Origin: Bacteriovorax sp.
GTDB lineage: Bacteria > Bdellovibrionota > Bacteriovoracia > Bacteriovoracales > Bacteriovoracaceae
NCBI GenBank assembly: GCA_028710485.1
Contig: JAQTTZ010000009.1
Location: 1 to 64,000 of the forward strand
Length of the DNA stretch: 64,000 bases
Reading direction: 5' to 3'
Under the pieces are notes generated by a model. That model saw nothing but the letters and a program-made list of their open reading frames with translations, was not told the DNA's origin and searched no databases. Both the position numbers and the translations under genes were made by a program. This document shows, in pieces, positions 25,818 to 34,371 of this stretch (position 1 is the first letter of the stretch; each line of letters starts with the position of its first letter).

Positions 25818-27128
25818 ATGAAGCTTTTTAGTCCTTTAAATATTTTCGTAGCACTAAATTTTACGGGATTGATCTGTACGCAAGCAATTGCAAATGACCA
25901 AACTGACAAAACCTGGAATCAGCAATTGAGAGCACAGGCAATAGTCGCAAAGGATCAATCATATTGCTACACAGATGAAAAAGGAAAGGCCCAAGGTTCA
26001 AATCTTGATATGCGAATTCGTTTAGCCTCAGTATCCAAACTTTTAACTTCACTCTGGGCAGTTGAAAAATTAGGCGTGGATCATAAATATGATACAAAGT
26101 TATTCATTAAAGGGAGCAATCTTCACATTCAAGGAAGCTATGATCCATATCTCGGCAATGAAAAAATGTTCTTCCTTATCTCTCAGCTAAATGAATTGGG
26201 ATATGAAAAGTTTGACACAATTACATTTGATAAAAATGTAATCATTTACCCAGACGTTGCATATGAAGCTGATGAATACCCGACAATTAATTCAGTAACA
26301 ATGGGAAGAGTTCTAAGAAATTATTTTAATACAAAAACCTGGACTCCTGATTCAAAAAATGAATATTCAAATTTCTATAATCTTGCTAAAACAGGAAAAT
26401 TTAGAAAAACAGTTAATTTTGAAGTGCAAAATGTAAAGAAGGTTGAAAGCAATCCATTTGCAGATGATGACTCTGTAAAAGTTCTAACTCTTTCATCTCC
26501 TGGTCTTTATAAATATTTGAAACAAATGAATGTTAAATCTAATAACTTCGTTGCTGAAACAGTTTTTCGTCAAAATGGCGGTGTCGCTAACTTTTCTCAA
26601 TTCTTAAGCGATCGTTTTGGCCTAACGGCAGACCAGATTCTCTTTTACTCTGGAAGTGGATTGCCAACAGTTATTGATGGAGTCCGCAAAGACAACTACG
26701 CTACTTGTGGTGTTATGCTTGATTTAATTTCTGAATTAAAAAACTCAATAGAAAAACAAGGTAAAACAATTGAAGACCTTGTTGCTGTTCCTGGAAGTGA
26801 TGGTGGAACATTTAGAAATCGCGTTTTTCCTTCTGACTTTAAAAATTCATTCGTAGCAAAAACCGGAACGTTGATGCATACATCAACACTTGCCGGAGCA
26901 ATGAATACTCAAAATGGTTTTAGCTTTTTTGGTGTTTTTAATCAATCAACAGATATTTCAGGATCTAAAATTGTTCAAAATGCCATGGTTAAATCAATTA
27001 TGACAGAAATGGGTGGTCCAAAAACTTTTAATTATGAAGTCGAAGGATTCCATCCAGATAATGGAGATACTTTAAAATCTTTTGAAGAAGTATCAGACTT
27101 CTCTCCAATCGAAGAAGGCTTGTTTTAA
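25818..27128 (+). CDS. D-alanyl-D-alanine carboxypeptidase (S13, PBP4/DacB family)
   Basis: The 436-residue product has a signal peptide ending TQAIA (about residue 25) and the three penicillin-binding motifs: SxxK at Ser71-Val-Ser-Lys74, SxN at Ser241-Asn-Asn243, and KTG at Lys348-Thr-Gly350. The S13 family cleaves the terminal D-Ala or the D-Ala-mDAP cross-link of peptidoglycan. Loss of D,D cross-links combined with the L,D-transpeptidase 17 nt upstream would swap 4-3 for 3-3 linkage. In Bdellovibrio, two PBP4-type enzymes act on prey wall at entry; a similar role here is inference. Confidence 0.88.
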   Translation: MKLFSPLNIFVALNFTGLICTQAIANDQTDKTWNQQLRAQAIVAKDQSYCYTDEKGKAQGSNLDMRIRLASVSKLLTSLWAVEKLGVDHKYDTKLFIKGSNLHIQGSYDPYLGNEKMFFLISQLNELGYEKFDTITFDKNVIIYPDVAYEADEYPTINSVTMGRVLRNYFNTKTWTPDSKNEYSNFYNLAKTGKFRKTVNFEVQNVKKVESNPFADDDSVKVLTLSSPGLYKYLKQMNVKSNNFVAETVFRQNGGVANFSQFLSDRFGLTADQILFYSGSGLPTVIDGVRKDNYATCGVMLDLISELKNSIEKQGKTIEDLVAVPGSDGGTFRNRVFPSDFKNSFVAKTGTLMHTSTLAGAMNTQNGFSFFGVFNQSTDISGSKIVQNAMVKSIMTEMGGPKTFNYEVEGFHPDNGDTLKSFEEVSDFSPIEEGLF

Positions 27129-27131
27129 TTG

Positions 27132-27218
27132 TAGTGTTAACAATAGATGGAGTTGATTCAGATGGCGATGGTGTTCGTGACGATGTTCAAATATGGATCA
27201 AAAATGGGTATGAATAAA
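27132..27218 (+). pseudogene. Fragment with a thrombospondin-3/calcium-loop motif
   Basis: Reading from GTG 27132, a short frame encodes DGVDSDGDGVRDDVQIWIKNGYE before a stop, split here as DGVDSDGDGVRDD and VQIWIKNGYE. The DxDGDGxxD loop is typical of calcium-binding TSP3 repeats in secreted proteins. It is only 28 codons and looks like a decayed remnant. Confidence 0.35.
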
Positions 27219-27452
27219 TTTTTGTTTTCGGTTCTCTTTATCACGAACACGTAAGGTTTTAGCTCTTTTGCGCGAGCTGAAAATGCTCCTGTCAGCTATG
27301 CCATCAAAAACTCTCTCGCTCAGTCTAAAAGGCCGATTTTTGGTCTGGCCTTGGGTTTTGTATTGAATTTACTGGCGTTAAAAAAGCTGAATAAGATAAG
27401 ATTAATGAAAGTGCCAATAATAATTTTGTCATACAAACTCCTACATAATTAA
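27210..27452 (+). pseudogene. Signal-peptide-bearing gene interrupted by TAA
   Basis: From ATG 27210 the frame reads MNKFLFSVLFITNT, then TAA (27252-27254), then continues GFSSFARAENAPVSYAIKN up to a stop at 27450. Without the stop this would be a normal signal peptide with cleavage after FARA and a short mature chain. It is probably a dead gene. Confidence 0.35.
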
Positions 27453-27532
27453 GAATTGTGTACTAAACCAATTATGGCATAAACGAATTACTATTAAAGT
27501 CTTTTGAACTTTTTACAATTGGGAACGTCTAG

Positions 27533-27688
27533 GAAATAGACACTCTGGATAAAAATTGGCCGGTGAGTGGGATTTCTAATACTCCAGAAGGACGCGCACA
27601 AAATCGTAGCGCCGATATTTTTATCCAAGGCTTAGAGCATTTTATCTTACCAGATATTGCTGGACCTATCGCCATTTTATTTTGGTAA
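27533..27688 (+). pseudogene. Remnant of an OmpA-type C-terminal domain
   Basis: The frame open from 27533 contains SNTPEGRAQNRSADIFI, which matches the end of OmpA/MotB peptidoglycan-binding domains (NxTxEGRAxNRRVE). The rest of the domain is missing and a TAG stop lies just upstream at 27530. Confidence 0.4.
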
Positions 27689-27700
27689 TGCGGGTGATGT

Positions 27701-27715
27701 CCTCTCCGCGAGAGG
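27701..27715. other. Perfect hairpin next to the stop of the 27717 gene
   Basis: CCTCT-CCGCG-AGAGG lies one base beyond the stop codon of the minus-strand gene. No T-run follows on either strand, so it is not a typical terminator; it may still protect the mRNA end. Confidence 0.4.
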
Positions 27716-27716
27716 A

Positions 27717-28055
27717 TTAATTCTTCATGCTCTCCATTGCGGCATCAATTTTTCCTTCAAAAAGTTCTCGATCAATACTTTCTTGATTTTCGCGTTCGAT
27801 GTCTTCCATTGTCATATCTAAAATCTTAGAGAATTGGGCCTCTGATAGTATATGGCAAATGTTGTCTTCGCTAAGTTTGTTTACGATGGAACTGTCTTCA
27901 TTTATATCTCTGATCATTTTATCTAAAGCGATCTTTGCATCAGTGCTAGTTCTTGAGTCAATAAGAAAACCTTGACAGGTACTATTGTCATTTGAAAAAG
28001 CATTTGAAGAGAAGGCAGTTAGGAGAGATAACACGATAATTGATGAGATTTTCAT
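27717..28055 (-). CDS. Small secreted protein, function unknown
   Basis: The 112-residue product has a clear signal peptide (MKISSIIVLSLLTAFSSNAFS). The mature part is acidic and mostly helical, with two cysteines (CQGF and NICHIL) that could form a disulfide in the periplasm. No domain is recognised. It stands alone, flanked by decayed sequence on one side and a 333-bp gap on the other. Confidence 0.65.
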   Translation of the reverse strand: MKISSIIVLSLLTAFSSNAFSNDNSTCQGFLIDSRTSTDAKIALDKMIRDINEDSSIVNKLSEDNICHILSEAQFSKILDMTMEDIERENQESIDRELFEGKIDAAMESMKN

Positions 28056-28388
28056 TTTATTTCCTTTTGTTAAGCTTTCTAGCTTGCGCGATTTTTGAAT
28101 TACGCTTTTGTTGTTAGAAAGATCATATAAGAATTTTTAGTTAATATTTGCGATCTAGCCTAAAATTACACAGTGTTATTTTTTAGACAGTATTGATCTG
28201 AAAAGATCGAAGAAAGAAGAAGTTTGCATCGCTTTTCTAAAAAGCCATTTGAATCTATCATTAATCTATAACTCCAATAATAATAAACTATGCTTCCTCT
28301 AATATATTGTAGCTAGTATTGCTACCATTGAATCAGTGTTGTATCCCTAATGGTCCTGAAAAACGCAGGAATAAAAAAAGGGGGAGCT
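28056..28388. other. Intergenic region, 333 bp
   Basis: Very AT-rich divergent spacer. It contains the small hairpins GATC-TGAAAA-GATC near 28196-28209 and GTAGC-TAGTATT-GCTAC near 28309-28325. No gene and no convincing promoter pair could be found. GGGGGAG before 28389 is a strong ribosome-binding site. Confidence 0.5.
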
Positions 28389-29396
28389 ATGTCAAAACAG
28401 ATCGTCGGATCTTGGATCGCCGGTATTTCAACAATCATTTTATTAATGAGCTGCTCGCAGGCCGATGAACTGGCGAGGATTAAAGCGCTCGATCGAATGA
28501 CATACACAATTAATCCAGCTATCAAATTAATTGGTCCAGTGTTTAGAGATCAAGGTGACAAGATTGAAAAATCAAAATATGCATCTTCGTTGGTTGCTCT
28601 CATTATAAAAGAAGCCGATGCAAAAGCTAAAAAATACCTGGAAGCAGGTGACACTCAAGCTTATTATGCTTTTCTAGCTTTAGGGTTAACCGTTCCCTTG
28701 CATGAAGGTCTTTATATCCATTTTCGAAATGTTGATGGAGATGTTTGTAATATTGCCGCCAATAATGCTGAGTTGGTTAAAAAAGCAGGGCCCACGAATT
28801 ACAAAATTTTTAATCAGTACTTTAAAAATCCGGAACGTCCTTATTTTCCAAATTGCGAAGTCATGAATATTAAGACGGGAGTCAATCAAATGATTCGAGG
28901 CGGAGATGGGACTGACTTGAGCATTATGCAAGTAAGTATCCGCTGGCATTTTGATGATTTTCTGGCCAATCGTAAATATGAAAGTGTTTCTCAAACACTT
29001 AGTTATGGGCTAAGTCTTCTGTTAAATGGATTTGATTCCGTTTATCGCAATGTCGCTGATTATAAATGCATTTCTGATGCAGGTTTTTTGTTTGAAAAAA
29101 ATAAAATCAACTATACCAATTTAATCAAAGGGATTTGGGCCGGAAAGTATAACTCTGGATCAAATACTCAAACTTGTCGTTTTGCGGACCCTAATTCTCC
29201 ATATAAAAATCATGATATTGGCTTTGCTAAAAACCTAGATAAGATTTTAAATTTTAATGGATCTATTTCACCTGATTATATAGGTGAAATTAAAATTGAA
29301 GGCGATTCTGCTAATGCGATAAAAGAAATTGTTGCTAATTTAAAAGACAATAAGAATGATCGAAAAGCATTAGATAAAATTATTGGATTACAGTGA
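28389..29396 (+). CDS. Lipoprotein of unknown function
   Basis: I place the start at ATG 28389, which has GGGGGAG directly upstream; an in-frame ATG at 28350 would hide the signal. The 335-residue product has a lipobox LLMSC (lipidated Cys about 22) and a helical body with conserved-looking aromatic residues. Six cysteines could pair. No family is recognised. Its stop overlaps the GTG of the next gene, so the two are translationally coupled and probably function together at the envelope. Confidence 0.72.
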   Translation: MSKQIVGSWIAGISTIILLMSCSQADELARIKALDRMTYTINPAIKLIGPVFRDQGDKIEKSKYASSLVALIIKEADAKAKKYLEAGDTQAYYAFLALGLTVPLHEGLYIHFRNVDGDVCNIAANNAELVKKAGPTNYKIFNQYFKNPERPYFPNCEVMNIKTGVNQMIRGGDGTDLSIMQVSIRWHFDDFLANRKYESVSQTLSYGLSLLLNGFDSVYRNVADYKCISDAGFLFEKNKINYTNLIKGIWAGKYNSGSNTQTCRFADPNSPYKNHDIGFAKNLDKILNFNGSISPDYIGEIKIEGDSANAIKEIVANLKDNKNDRKALDKIIGLQ

Positions 29397-30286
29397 AAAA
29401 GAAGAGAATTTTTTTTCTGGTTATTGCTGTCTTGACTAGTGCTGGATTGTTATGGAAATCACAATCTAGCACTAGTCTTACCAATCTTACCAACACTTTT
29501 GCCAACACTCCTGCCAACACAAATCCCGAAATTGTTTTAACAAAAGATCTTGAGAGACTAGAAAGAAACTTAAAAATAGAAACTTTGCAAGATGAAAATT
29601 GGGCCCAGGTTAATGACTACTCAATAACTGCTAAAAATTTGGTTAATAAAAAAAATGCCAATCATTTATTTAAACTTACAAATGGCAGCATTGCCAATCT
29701 TGCCGGTTGTTTGAAAAAAGATTTTTGTGGAATGGAGAGACGAAGTGAGAATGACTCCTATTTTGATAAAAACAAAACGCCAGGTCATATTCTCTTGGCA
29801 AGAAACTTAAGCATTATGCTTGAAAGTCTTCGGATAAATCCTGAACTACAGAGGGAAATAGATTGGGATCTCATTAGAGAACTTACCGATAATTCAAATG
29901 ATACTATTCAAGTTTTGGCCATTGAACTGATAAAAGATTTCTCGGTTATTGAGTCGGATCCAGAAAATCTATTCAAGCTCGTAGATAATTATAAAGGGAA
30001 TGCAAAGGCAGATGCATTAACTGAACTCTCAAAAAATAGTTCGTCAAGTGAGCGTCAATTGCTTGTGAACTCTTTGGAAAAAGCTTTTGCCGCTGATGAT
30101 CCAAACACTGTGATTAGCGTAGTTGAAAAACTCAAAAAAATGAATCTTTCGGTAGATGAAATGACAAAAGTATCTAAAAATTTATGTCATTATAAAGAAA
30201 AAGGAACTGAAGATCCTAATTGGAAAATGATCAAATACGATATGGGGAAAGTCAGCATAGATCTTGAGAAAATCTGCACTAACTAA
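29393..30286 (+). CDS. Membrane-anchored helical protein, possibly HEAT-like
   Basis: Starting at GTG 29393 (GTGA overlap), the 297-residue product has an N-terminal membrane helix (about 5-22), a Thr/Asn-rich linker with the tandem SLTNLTNTFANTPANT repeat, and an alpha-helical domain whose LxxLVDNYKGNAKADALTEL-like units suggest HEAT/ARM-type repeats. This would place a helical adaptor in the periplasm next to the preceding lipoprotein. The repeat assignment is by eye and uncertain. Confidence 0.62.
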   Translation: MKKKRIFFLVIAVLTSAGLLWKSQSSTSLTNLTNTFANTPANTNPEIVLTKDLERLERNLKIETLQDENWAQVNDYSITAKNLVNKKNANHLFKLTNGSIANLAGCLKKDFCGMERRSENDSYFDKNKTPGHILLARNLSIMLESLRINPELQREIDWDLIRELTDNSNDTIQVLAIELIKDFSVIESDPENLFKLVDNYKGNAKADALTELSKNSSSSERQLLVNSLEKAFAADDPNTVISVVEKLKKMNLSVDEMTKVSKNLCHYKEKGTEDPNWKMIKYDMGKVSIDLEKICTN

Positions 30287-30296
30287 AAAGAGAGAA

Positions 30297-30845
30297 TTAA
30301 TTTTTCAATCTAAAATCGAATATTTTTTCAAAACTACCGGCACTCGGACTCGAAATTTTCCAATCGGAAGCGGTTTTTTTGACTGTTTCATCCAACATTT
30401 TTATACCACTTGATTCAATAATATCAACTTTAGTAATTAATCCTTCTTGATTGTAATAAGCTTTAATTTTAACTTTTCCTTCGTAGCCTTTTTGTCGAGC
30501 GATAGGAGGGTAAGGTGGTTCTTTAAAACTGGTGAAGATGGGGGCAGTGCTATTTCCCAAGGTCTCAGATCCCGATCCTGAGTCCTTCGAGTTTCCATTT
30601 CCGCTTCCCTCTTCTTCTCCGCTTGGTGCAGAAAGACCAACTCTTTTAATAGAGTTTGTTGGAGCATGATACTTTTGCGAGATGGAAAAAGCATTTAGGT
30701 CTATCCCCTTAAGGGTGGATGTTTTTCCTCCGAAACTCCCTACTACAGGTGTTGGCGGAGTCGGCTTTTTGAGCAATAAATAGGCGAAGGGGATTACATG
30801 AAAGGAGAGCGCCAGAAAAAATGGTATGAATTTGTTAGTTCGCAT
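30297..30845 (-). CDS. TonB-family energy-transducer-like protein
   Basis: The likely start is ATG 30845 (MRTNKFIPFF); an in-frame ATG at 30866 adds seven residues. Neither has a clear ribosome-binding site, and the intervening bases look like a -10. The 182-residue protein has one membrane helix (about 6-22), a Pro/Gly/Ser-rich linker (GEEEGSGNGNSKDSGSGSE) and a TonB_C domain (about 100-182) with PPYPPIARQKGYEGKVKIK. TonB carries proton-motive force to outer-membrane receptors. No exbB/exbD is adjacent, so it may borrow TolQR or a distant motor. Confidence 0.75.
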   Translation of the reverse strand: MRTNKFIPFFLALSFHVIPFAYLLLKKPTPPTPVVGSFGGKTSTLKGIDLNAFSISQKYHAPTNSIKRVGLSAPSGEEEGSGNGNSKDSGSGSETLGNSTAPIFTSFKEPPYPPIARQKGYEGKVKIKAYYNQEGLITKVDIIESSGIKMLDETVKKTASDWKISSPSAGSFEKIFDFRLKN

Positions 30846-30896
30846 AGATAATATCTTATTGTACAATCACAAAGAAAAAAAGAGGGAGAGTGCCCA

Positions 30897-31754
30897 ATGT
30901 TTATGGATAAAAAATTTGTGAAGATGAGTGATGGGGCTGAACTTTATGTTCAGATTAAAGAAACCGGCAGTCCTGTCTGGATTGTGGCCACGCATGGGAT
31001 TGGCGAACATATGGAACGTCATAAGTATATTCCCGAACTTTTCGGACACGACTTCAATATTTTTCAATACGATCTTCGCGGCCATGGCCGCAGCACAGGC
31101 AGACGCGCCTGGATCCAAGATTTCTCGCAGTACATGGAAGACTTGAAAGAGATTATTCGCTTCTTGGAAGAAAAGTATCGCATGGATCGCTATATTTTAT
31201 TTGGTCACTCGATGGGGGCCCTTATTACCTGTGCTTTTATGCAAAATTTTGTTGAAGATGCACGTTATCCAGAAAGACTAGTGGTGAATGCTCCTCCATG
31301 TGGCGCTTCAGGTCTTCTTGGGAAAATCGTTAAAGTTATACCACCTGCTCTTTTTAAAGGGGCCTGTGATCTTCCTTATTCAATTCCTATTGGGGGTTTA
31401 ATTGATTTGGCACATCTGTCACATGACCCTCGCACTAGTGAAGATTATGTGAGGGATGAACTTAATTCAATGAAGCTTCAATCAAAACTCGTTTTTGAGT
31501 TGATGAAAACTGCACAGTCCACTTTTGCCAGACCTATTCGTTCAAAGTGCCCAAGCTTTGCCACTGTTGGTGGTTCCGATAGAGTGGTTGGTGCTGCTGA
31601 TGTCATTGAGTATTTTACCAACGTCGATAAATCATTTAATTTCAAAGTTTTTGATGGGGCCTACCATGAAATTCACAACGAAATTGAAAAGTATCGCAAG
31701 CCGTATTTTGATCATTTAAAAACGGTCTTTGGTGAAGTGCTATTCAAACAATAA
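30897..31754 (+). CDS. Alpha/beta hydrolase, monoacylglycerol-lipase-like
   Basis: The 285-residue protein has the serine hydrolase fold: oxyanion region THGIGEHMERHKYIPELF, nucleophile Ser105 in GHSMGA, a late Asp in GGSDRVV and His in YHEIHNE. The HGxGEHxxRY pattern is typical of lysophospholipase/monoacylglycerol lipase (COG2267). No signal peptide is seen, so it should be cytoplasmic. It is divergent from the TonB-like gene with only about 50 bp between starts. The precise ester substrate cannot be read from the sequence. Confidence 0.85.
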   Translation: MFMDKKFVKMSDGAELYVQIKETGSPVWIVATHGIGEHMERHKYIPELFGHDFNIFQYDLRGHGRSTGRRAWIQDFSQYMEDLKEIIRFLEEKYRMDRYILFGHSMGALITCAFMQNFVEDARYPERLVVNAPPCGASGLLGKIVKVIPPALFKGACDLPYSIPIGGLIDLAHLSHDPRTSEDYVRDELNSMKLQSKLVFELMKTAQSTFARPIRSKCPSFATVGGSDRVVGAADVIEYFTNVDKSFNFKVFDGAYHEIHNEIEKYRKPYFDHLKTVFGEVLFKQ

Positions 31755-31761
31755 GGTAAAG

Positions 31762-33024
31762 TTAATCCTTCACTATTTTAAATTTTTCTAGATAACTTAC
31801 TCTTTCAAGAGCTGGAGGATGTGAAAAATAAAACTTACTATAGATTGGATCAGGTGTGAGAGAACTAGCATTGTCTTTGTACATCTTTACCAGAGCAGAA
31901 ATTAGCTTTGAAGCCTTGGAATTTTGAGAAGCAAACTCGTCTGCTTCATATTCGTAACGGCGAGAAAAATAAGCTGAAACGGGGGTCAAGAAAAAAGTAT
32001 AAACTCCAGCGACCATTGAAAAAAGAGTCAGTGCCATATAGTTTGAAGGAGTGTGTACTCCATGGCCCTGGAAAAACATTAAATTATCTTTGAAGTATCC
32101 CAAAAGTGCAAAACCTAGAAAGCTAAAAATAAAACCTTTGATCATTCCTTTGAGAATATGTTTTCTTTTCATATGGCCTAGCTCATGAGCTAAGACAGCT
32201 TCTACTTCTTCAGAATCAAGTGTGTTTAATAATGTGTCGAAAAACACGATGCGCTTATTTTTTCCAAAACCAGTGAAGTAGGCATTGCCATGACCACTTC
32301 TTTTTGAAGCATCCATTACAAAGAGACCTGAACTTTTAAAACCACAGCGACTTAGGAGATTAATAATTTTTTCTTTTACTTCTCCTTCTTCCAAAGGAGA
32401 AAATTTGTTAAAAATAGGTGCAATAAAAGTTGGATAAATAAAAACGAGCAGCAATTGAATGACTGATAAAAAGATAAAAGCATACAACCACCAATGAGTT
32501 CCAAGCTTTCCCATGATCCAAAGGACGGCGTAGGCAATAGGACCTCCAAGTACCACGGCAAGCACAGTACCTTTTGCCATATCGCTGAGAAGTGTTTTCC
32601 AGGTTGTTTTATTGAAACCGTATTTTTCTTCAATCACAAACGTCATATAAAGAGATTGAGGAAGTGAGAGAAGAGCTGAGATTACCCCTAATAGTCCAAA
32701 AAAGATTAAGCCTGTTGCTATCTCTGATTTTCCAAAAGTTATGCTTATGCGGTTTAAGACTTCAAGGCCACCGCCTAAAGTCCAAAGAAGGAATACTACT
32801 AAATCAAAAAGATGAAAGTATTGATTTACTTTAATTTTTTCAACAGAATAATCAGCCGCTTTTTGGTGATCAGCGAGGCTTATCTGGGAAGCAAACTTTT
32901 CTGGCACGGCGCTTCGGTTGTTCACGATATGATCTAAATTTCTTTTATCTAAAACACTTTCAATCAGGCTTTTACAAAAAAGTGCCCCTAGAAAAACTTT
33001 AGTATATATATTCACTTCAAACAT
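31762..33024 (-). CDS. Ste24/CAAX-type M48 membrane metalloprotease
   Basis: The 420-residue polytopic protein has the zinc motif HELGH (residues 280-284) between membrane helices and the late EADEFA motif supplying the third ligand. The N-terminal half has helices around 60-80, 100-125, 150-170 and 175-195, as in Ste24 proteases, which cut within a large intramembrane chamber. In bacteria they act in membrane-protein quality control; CAAX substrates are absent. Convergent with the hydrolase gene. It is one of two M48 proteases within 4 kb. Confidence 0.88.
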   Translation of the reverse strand: MFEVNIYTKVFLGALFCKSLIESVLDKRNLDHIVNNRSAVPEKFASQISLADHQKAADYSVEKIKVNQYFHLFDLVVFLLWTLGGGLEVLNRISITFGKSEIATGLIFFGLLGVISALLSLPQSLYMTFVIEEKYGFNKTTWKTLLSDMAKGTVLAVVLGGPIAYAVLWIMGKLGTHWWLYAFIFLSVIQLLLVFIYPTFIAPIFNKFSPLEEGEVKEKIINLLSRCGFKSSGLFVMDASKRSGHGNAYFTGFGKNKRIVFFDTLLNTLDSEEVEAVLAHELGHMKRKHILKGMIKGFIFSFLGFALLGYFKDNLMFFQGHGVHTPSNYMALTLFSMVAGVYTFFLTPVSAYFSRRYEYEADEFASQNSKASKLISALVKMYKDNASSLTPDPIYSKFYFSHPPALERVSYLEKFKIVKD

Positions 33025-33065
33025 ATGGATCCCAGGTTTATTTTTGATTCTCTATAAACTATAGT

Positions 33066-33854
33066 ATGAAGACTATGAAAATTCATCAAATCTTCTTTAA
33101 GAATAGTCTAAGAAACTTTTGTTATCTAATCACTTTTGACGATGGGGCGATTTACTGTATCGATCCTTTTGCTTCACTTCCGATAATTAACTATTTAAAA
33201 GAGCAAACTCTAAGCGCCATAATTAACACTCATGACCATTGTGATCATTACTCAGGTAATGAGGAATTGGTTTTAGCTTATCAATGCCCCGTTATGGCGC
33301 ATGCACAGGCCTTGGTCCCGCATAAAAATAGAAATTTGGCAGACCAGGAAATTATTTATCATGGAACGCACGCTGGTATTGAGTGGACGCTTAAATCTGT
33401 CCATACCCCTGGACATACTTTGAGTCATATCTGTGTACTGCTAGAAAAAAATGATAAGGCCTTTGCCCTGTTCACAGGGGACTGTTTTTTCAACGCAGGT
33501 GTTGGTAACTGTCATAATGGCGGTGACCCTGAAGTACTTTACCAAAGCATTAGTACAATTTTTGAAAAGCTCCCTGATGATCTTCTCATTTATCCCGGGC
33601 ACGAATACTTAAAGCGCAATTTGGAATTCACTAAAAATTATGAACCCCATAATCTCGTTGCTCAAAATTTCCTCAAAGAAATTTCAACTCTCAATTTAGA
33701 TGAACATTTTTTTATTAATACTATGAAGACTGAAAGAGAAATAAATACTTTTCTAAGATTAAAAAGCCGCGATTTACTTGAAACACTAAATCTCGTCAAT
33801 TCAAATGAGAAACAAGTATTTTTAACTCTAAGAGAACTTCGCAATCATTGGTAA
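33066..33854 (+). CDS. Metallo-beta-lactamase-fold hydrolase, glyoxalase II-like
   Basis: The 262-residue protein has the dinuclear metal motif THDHCDH (residues 55-61), the second histidine in HTPGHT, the bridging Asp in TGDCFF and a late histidine in YPGHEYLKRN. These are the signatures of hydroxyacylglutathione hydrolase, which completes methylglyoxal detoxification to lactate. The YPGHEY block and following C-terminal helices favour glyoxalase II. A second ATG at 33075 is an equally good start. Bcp follows after 21 nt, so a detoxification operon is likely. Confidence 0.8.
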   Translation: MKTMKIHQIFFKNSLRNFCYLITFDDGAIYCIDPFASLPIINYLKEQTLSAIINTHDHCDHYSGNEELVLAYQCPVMAHAQALVPHKNRNLADQEIIYHGTHAGIEWTLKSVHTPGHTLSHICVLLEKNDKAFALFTGDCFFNAGVGNCHNGGDPEVLYQSISTIFEKLPDDLLIYPGHEYLKRNLEFTKNYEPHNLVAQNFLKEISTLNLDEHFFINTMKTEREINTFLRLKSRDLLETLNLVNSNEKQVFLTLRELRNHW

Positions 33855-33875
33855 GACCTGATACAAGGAGTTTCT

Positions 33876-34349
33876 ATGGCATTTCCAAAAGTGGGTAACT
33901 TGGCCCCGGCATTTAATTTATTAAACCAAGATGGAGTTGAGACAGATCTCAAATCTCTGCGCGGGAGTATTGTTGTTTTGTATTTCTATCCAAAGGCCAT
34001 GACTCCGGGATGTACGGTTCAAGCTTGCGGGATTCGCGATTTCAAAAAAGAATTCGCCAAATTAAATACGGTTGTTTTAGGGCTGAGTCCAGATGAACCC
34101 AAAAAGCTTTTAAAGTTTATTGAAAAAGAAAAATTGAACTTTAATCTTCTCTCAGACCCGGATCATGGGATTGCAGAGAAATACGGAGTGTGGGGACTAA
34201 AGAAATTTATGGGAAGAGAGTATATGGGAATTCTTCGCACCACTTTTATTATTGGTAGCGATGGCAGGCTTCTCCATATTATGGATGATTTTACAACCAA
34301 GTCGCACCATGAAGATGTCCGGGCCTATATCGAAGAGAATCTTGTTTAA
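33876..34349 (+). CDS. bcp: Thiol peroxidase Bcp (atypical 2-Cys peroxiredoxin)
   Basis: The 157-residue peroxiredoxin has the peroxidatic Cys46 in MTPGCTVQACGIRD and the resolving Cys51 five residues later, the arrangement of alpha-helix-linked Bcp/PrxQ enzymes. It reduces hydrogen peroxide and organic hydroperoxides using thioredoxin in the cytoplasm. AAGGAG precedes the start. It sits between glyoxalase II-like and secreted-nuclease genes on the same strand. Confidence 0.92.
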   Translation: MAFPKVGNLAPAFNLLNQDGVETDLKSLRGSIVVLYFYPKAMTPGCTVQACGIRDFKKEFAKLNTVVLGLSPDEPKKLLKFIEKEKLNFNLLSDPDHGIAEKYGVWGLKKFMGREYMGILRTTFIIGSDGRLLHIMDDFTTKSHHEDVRAYIEENLV

Positions 34350-34371
34350 AATTATTTGTTAGGGAGTATTT

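Noticed and set aside
30437-30694. Minus-strand 85-codon frame inside the TonB-like gene
   Set aside because: Charged low-complexity sequence read out of frame from the Gly/Ser-rich linker; the TonB_C domain is clearly in the other frame.
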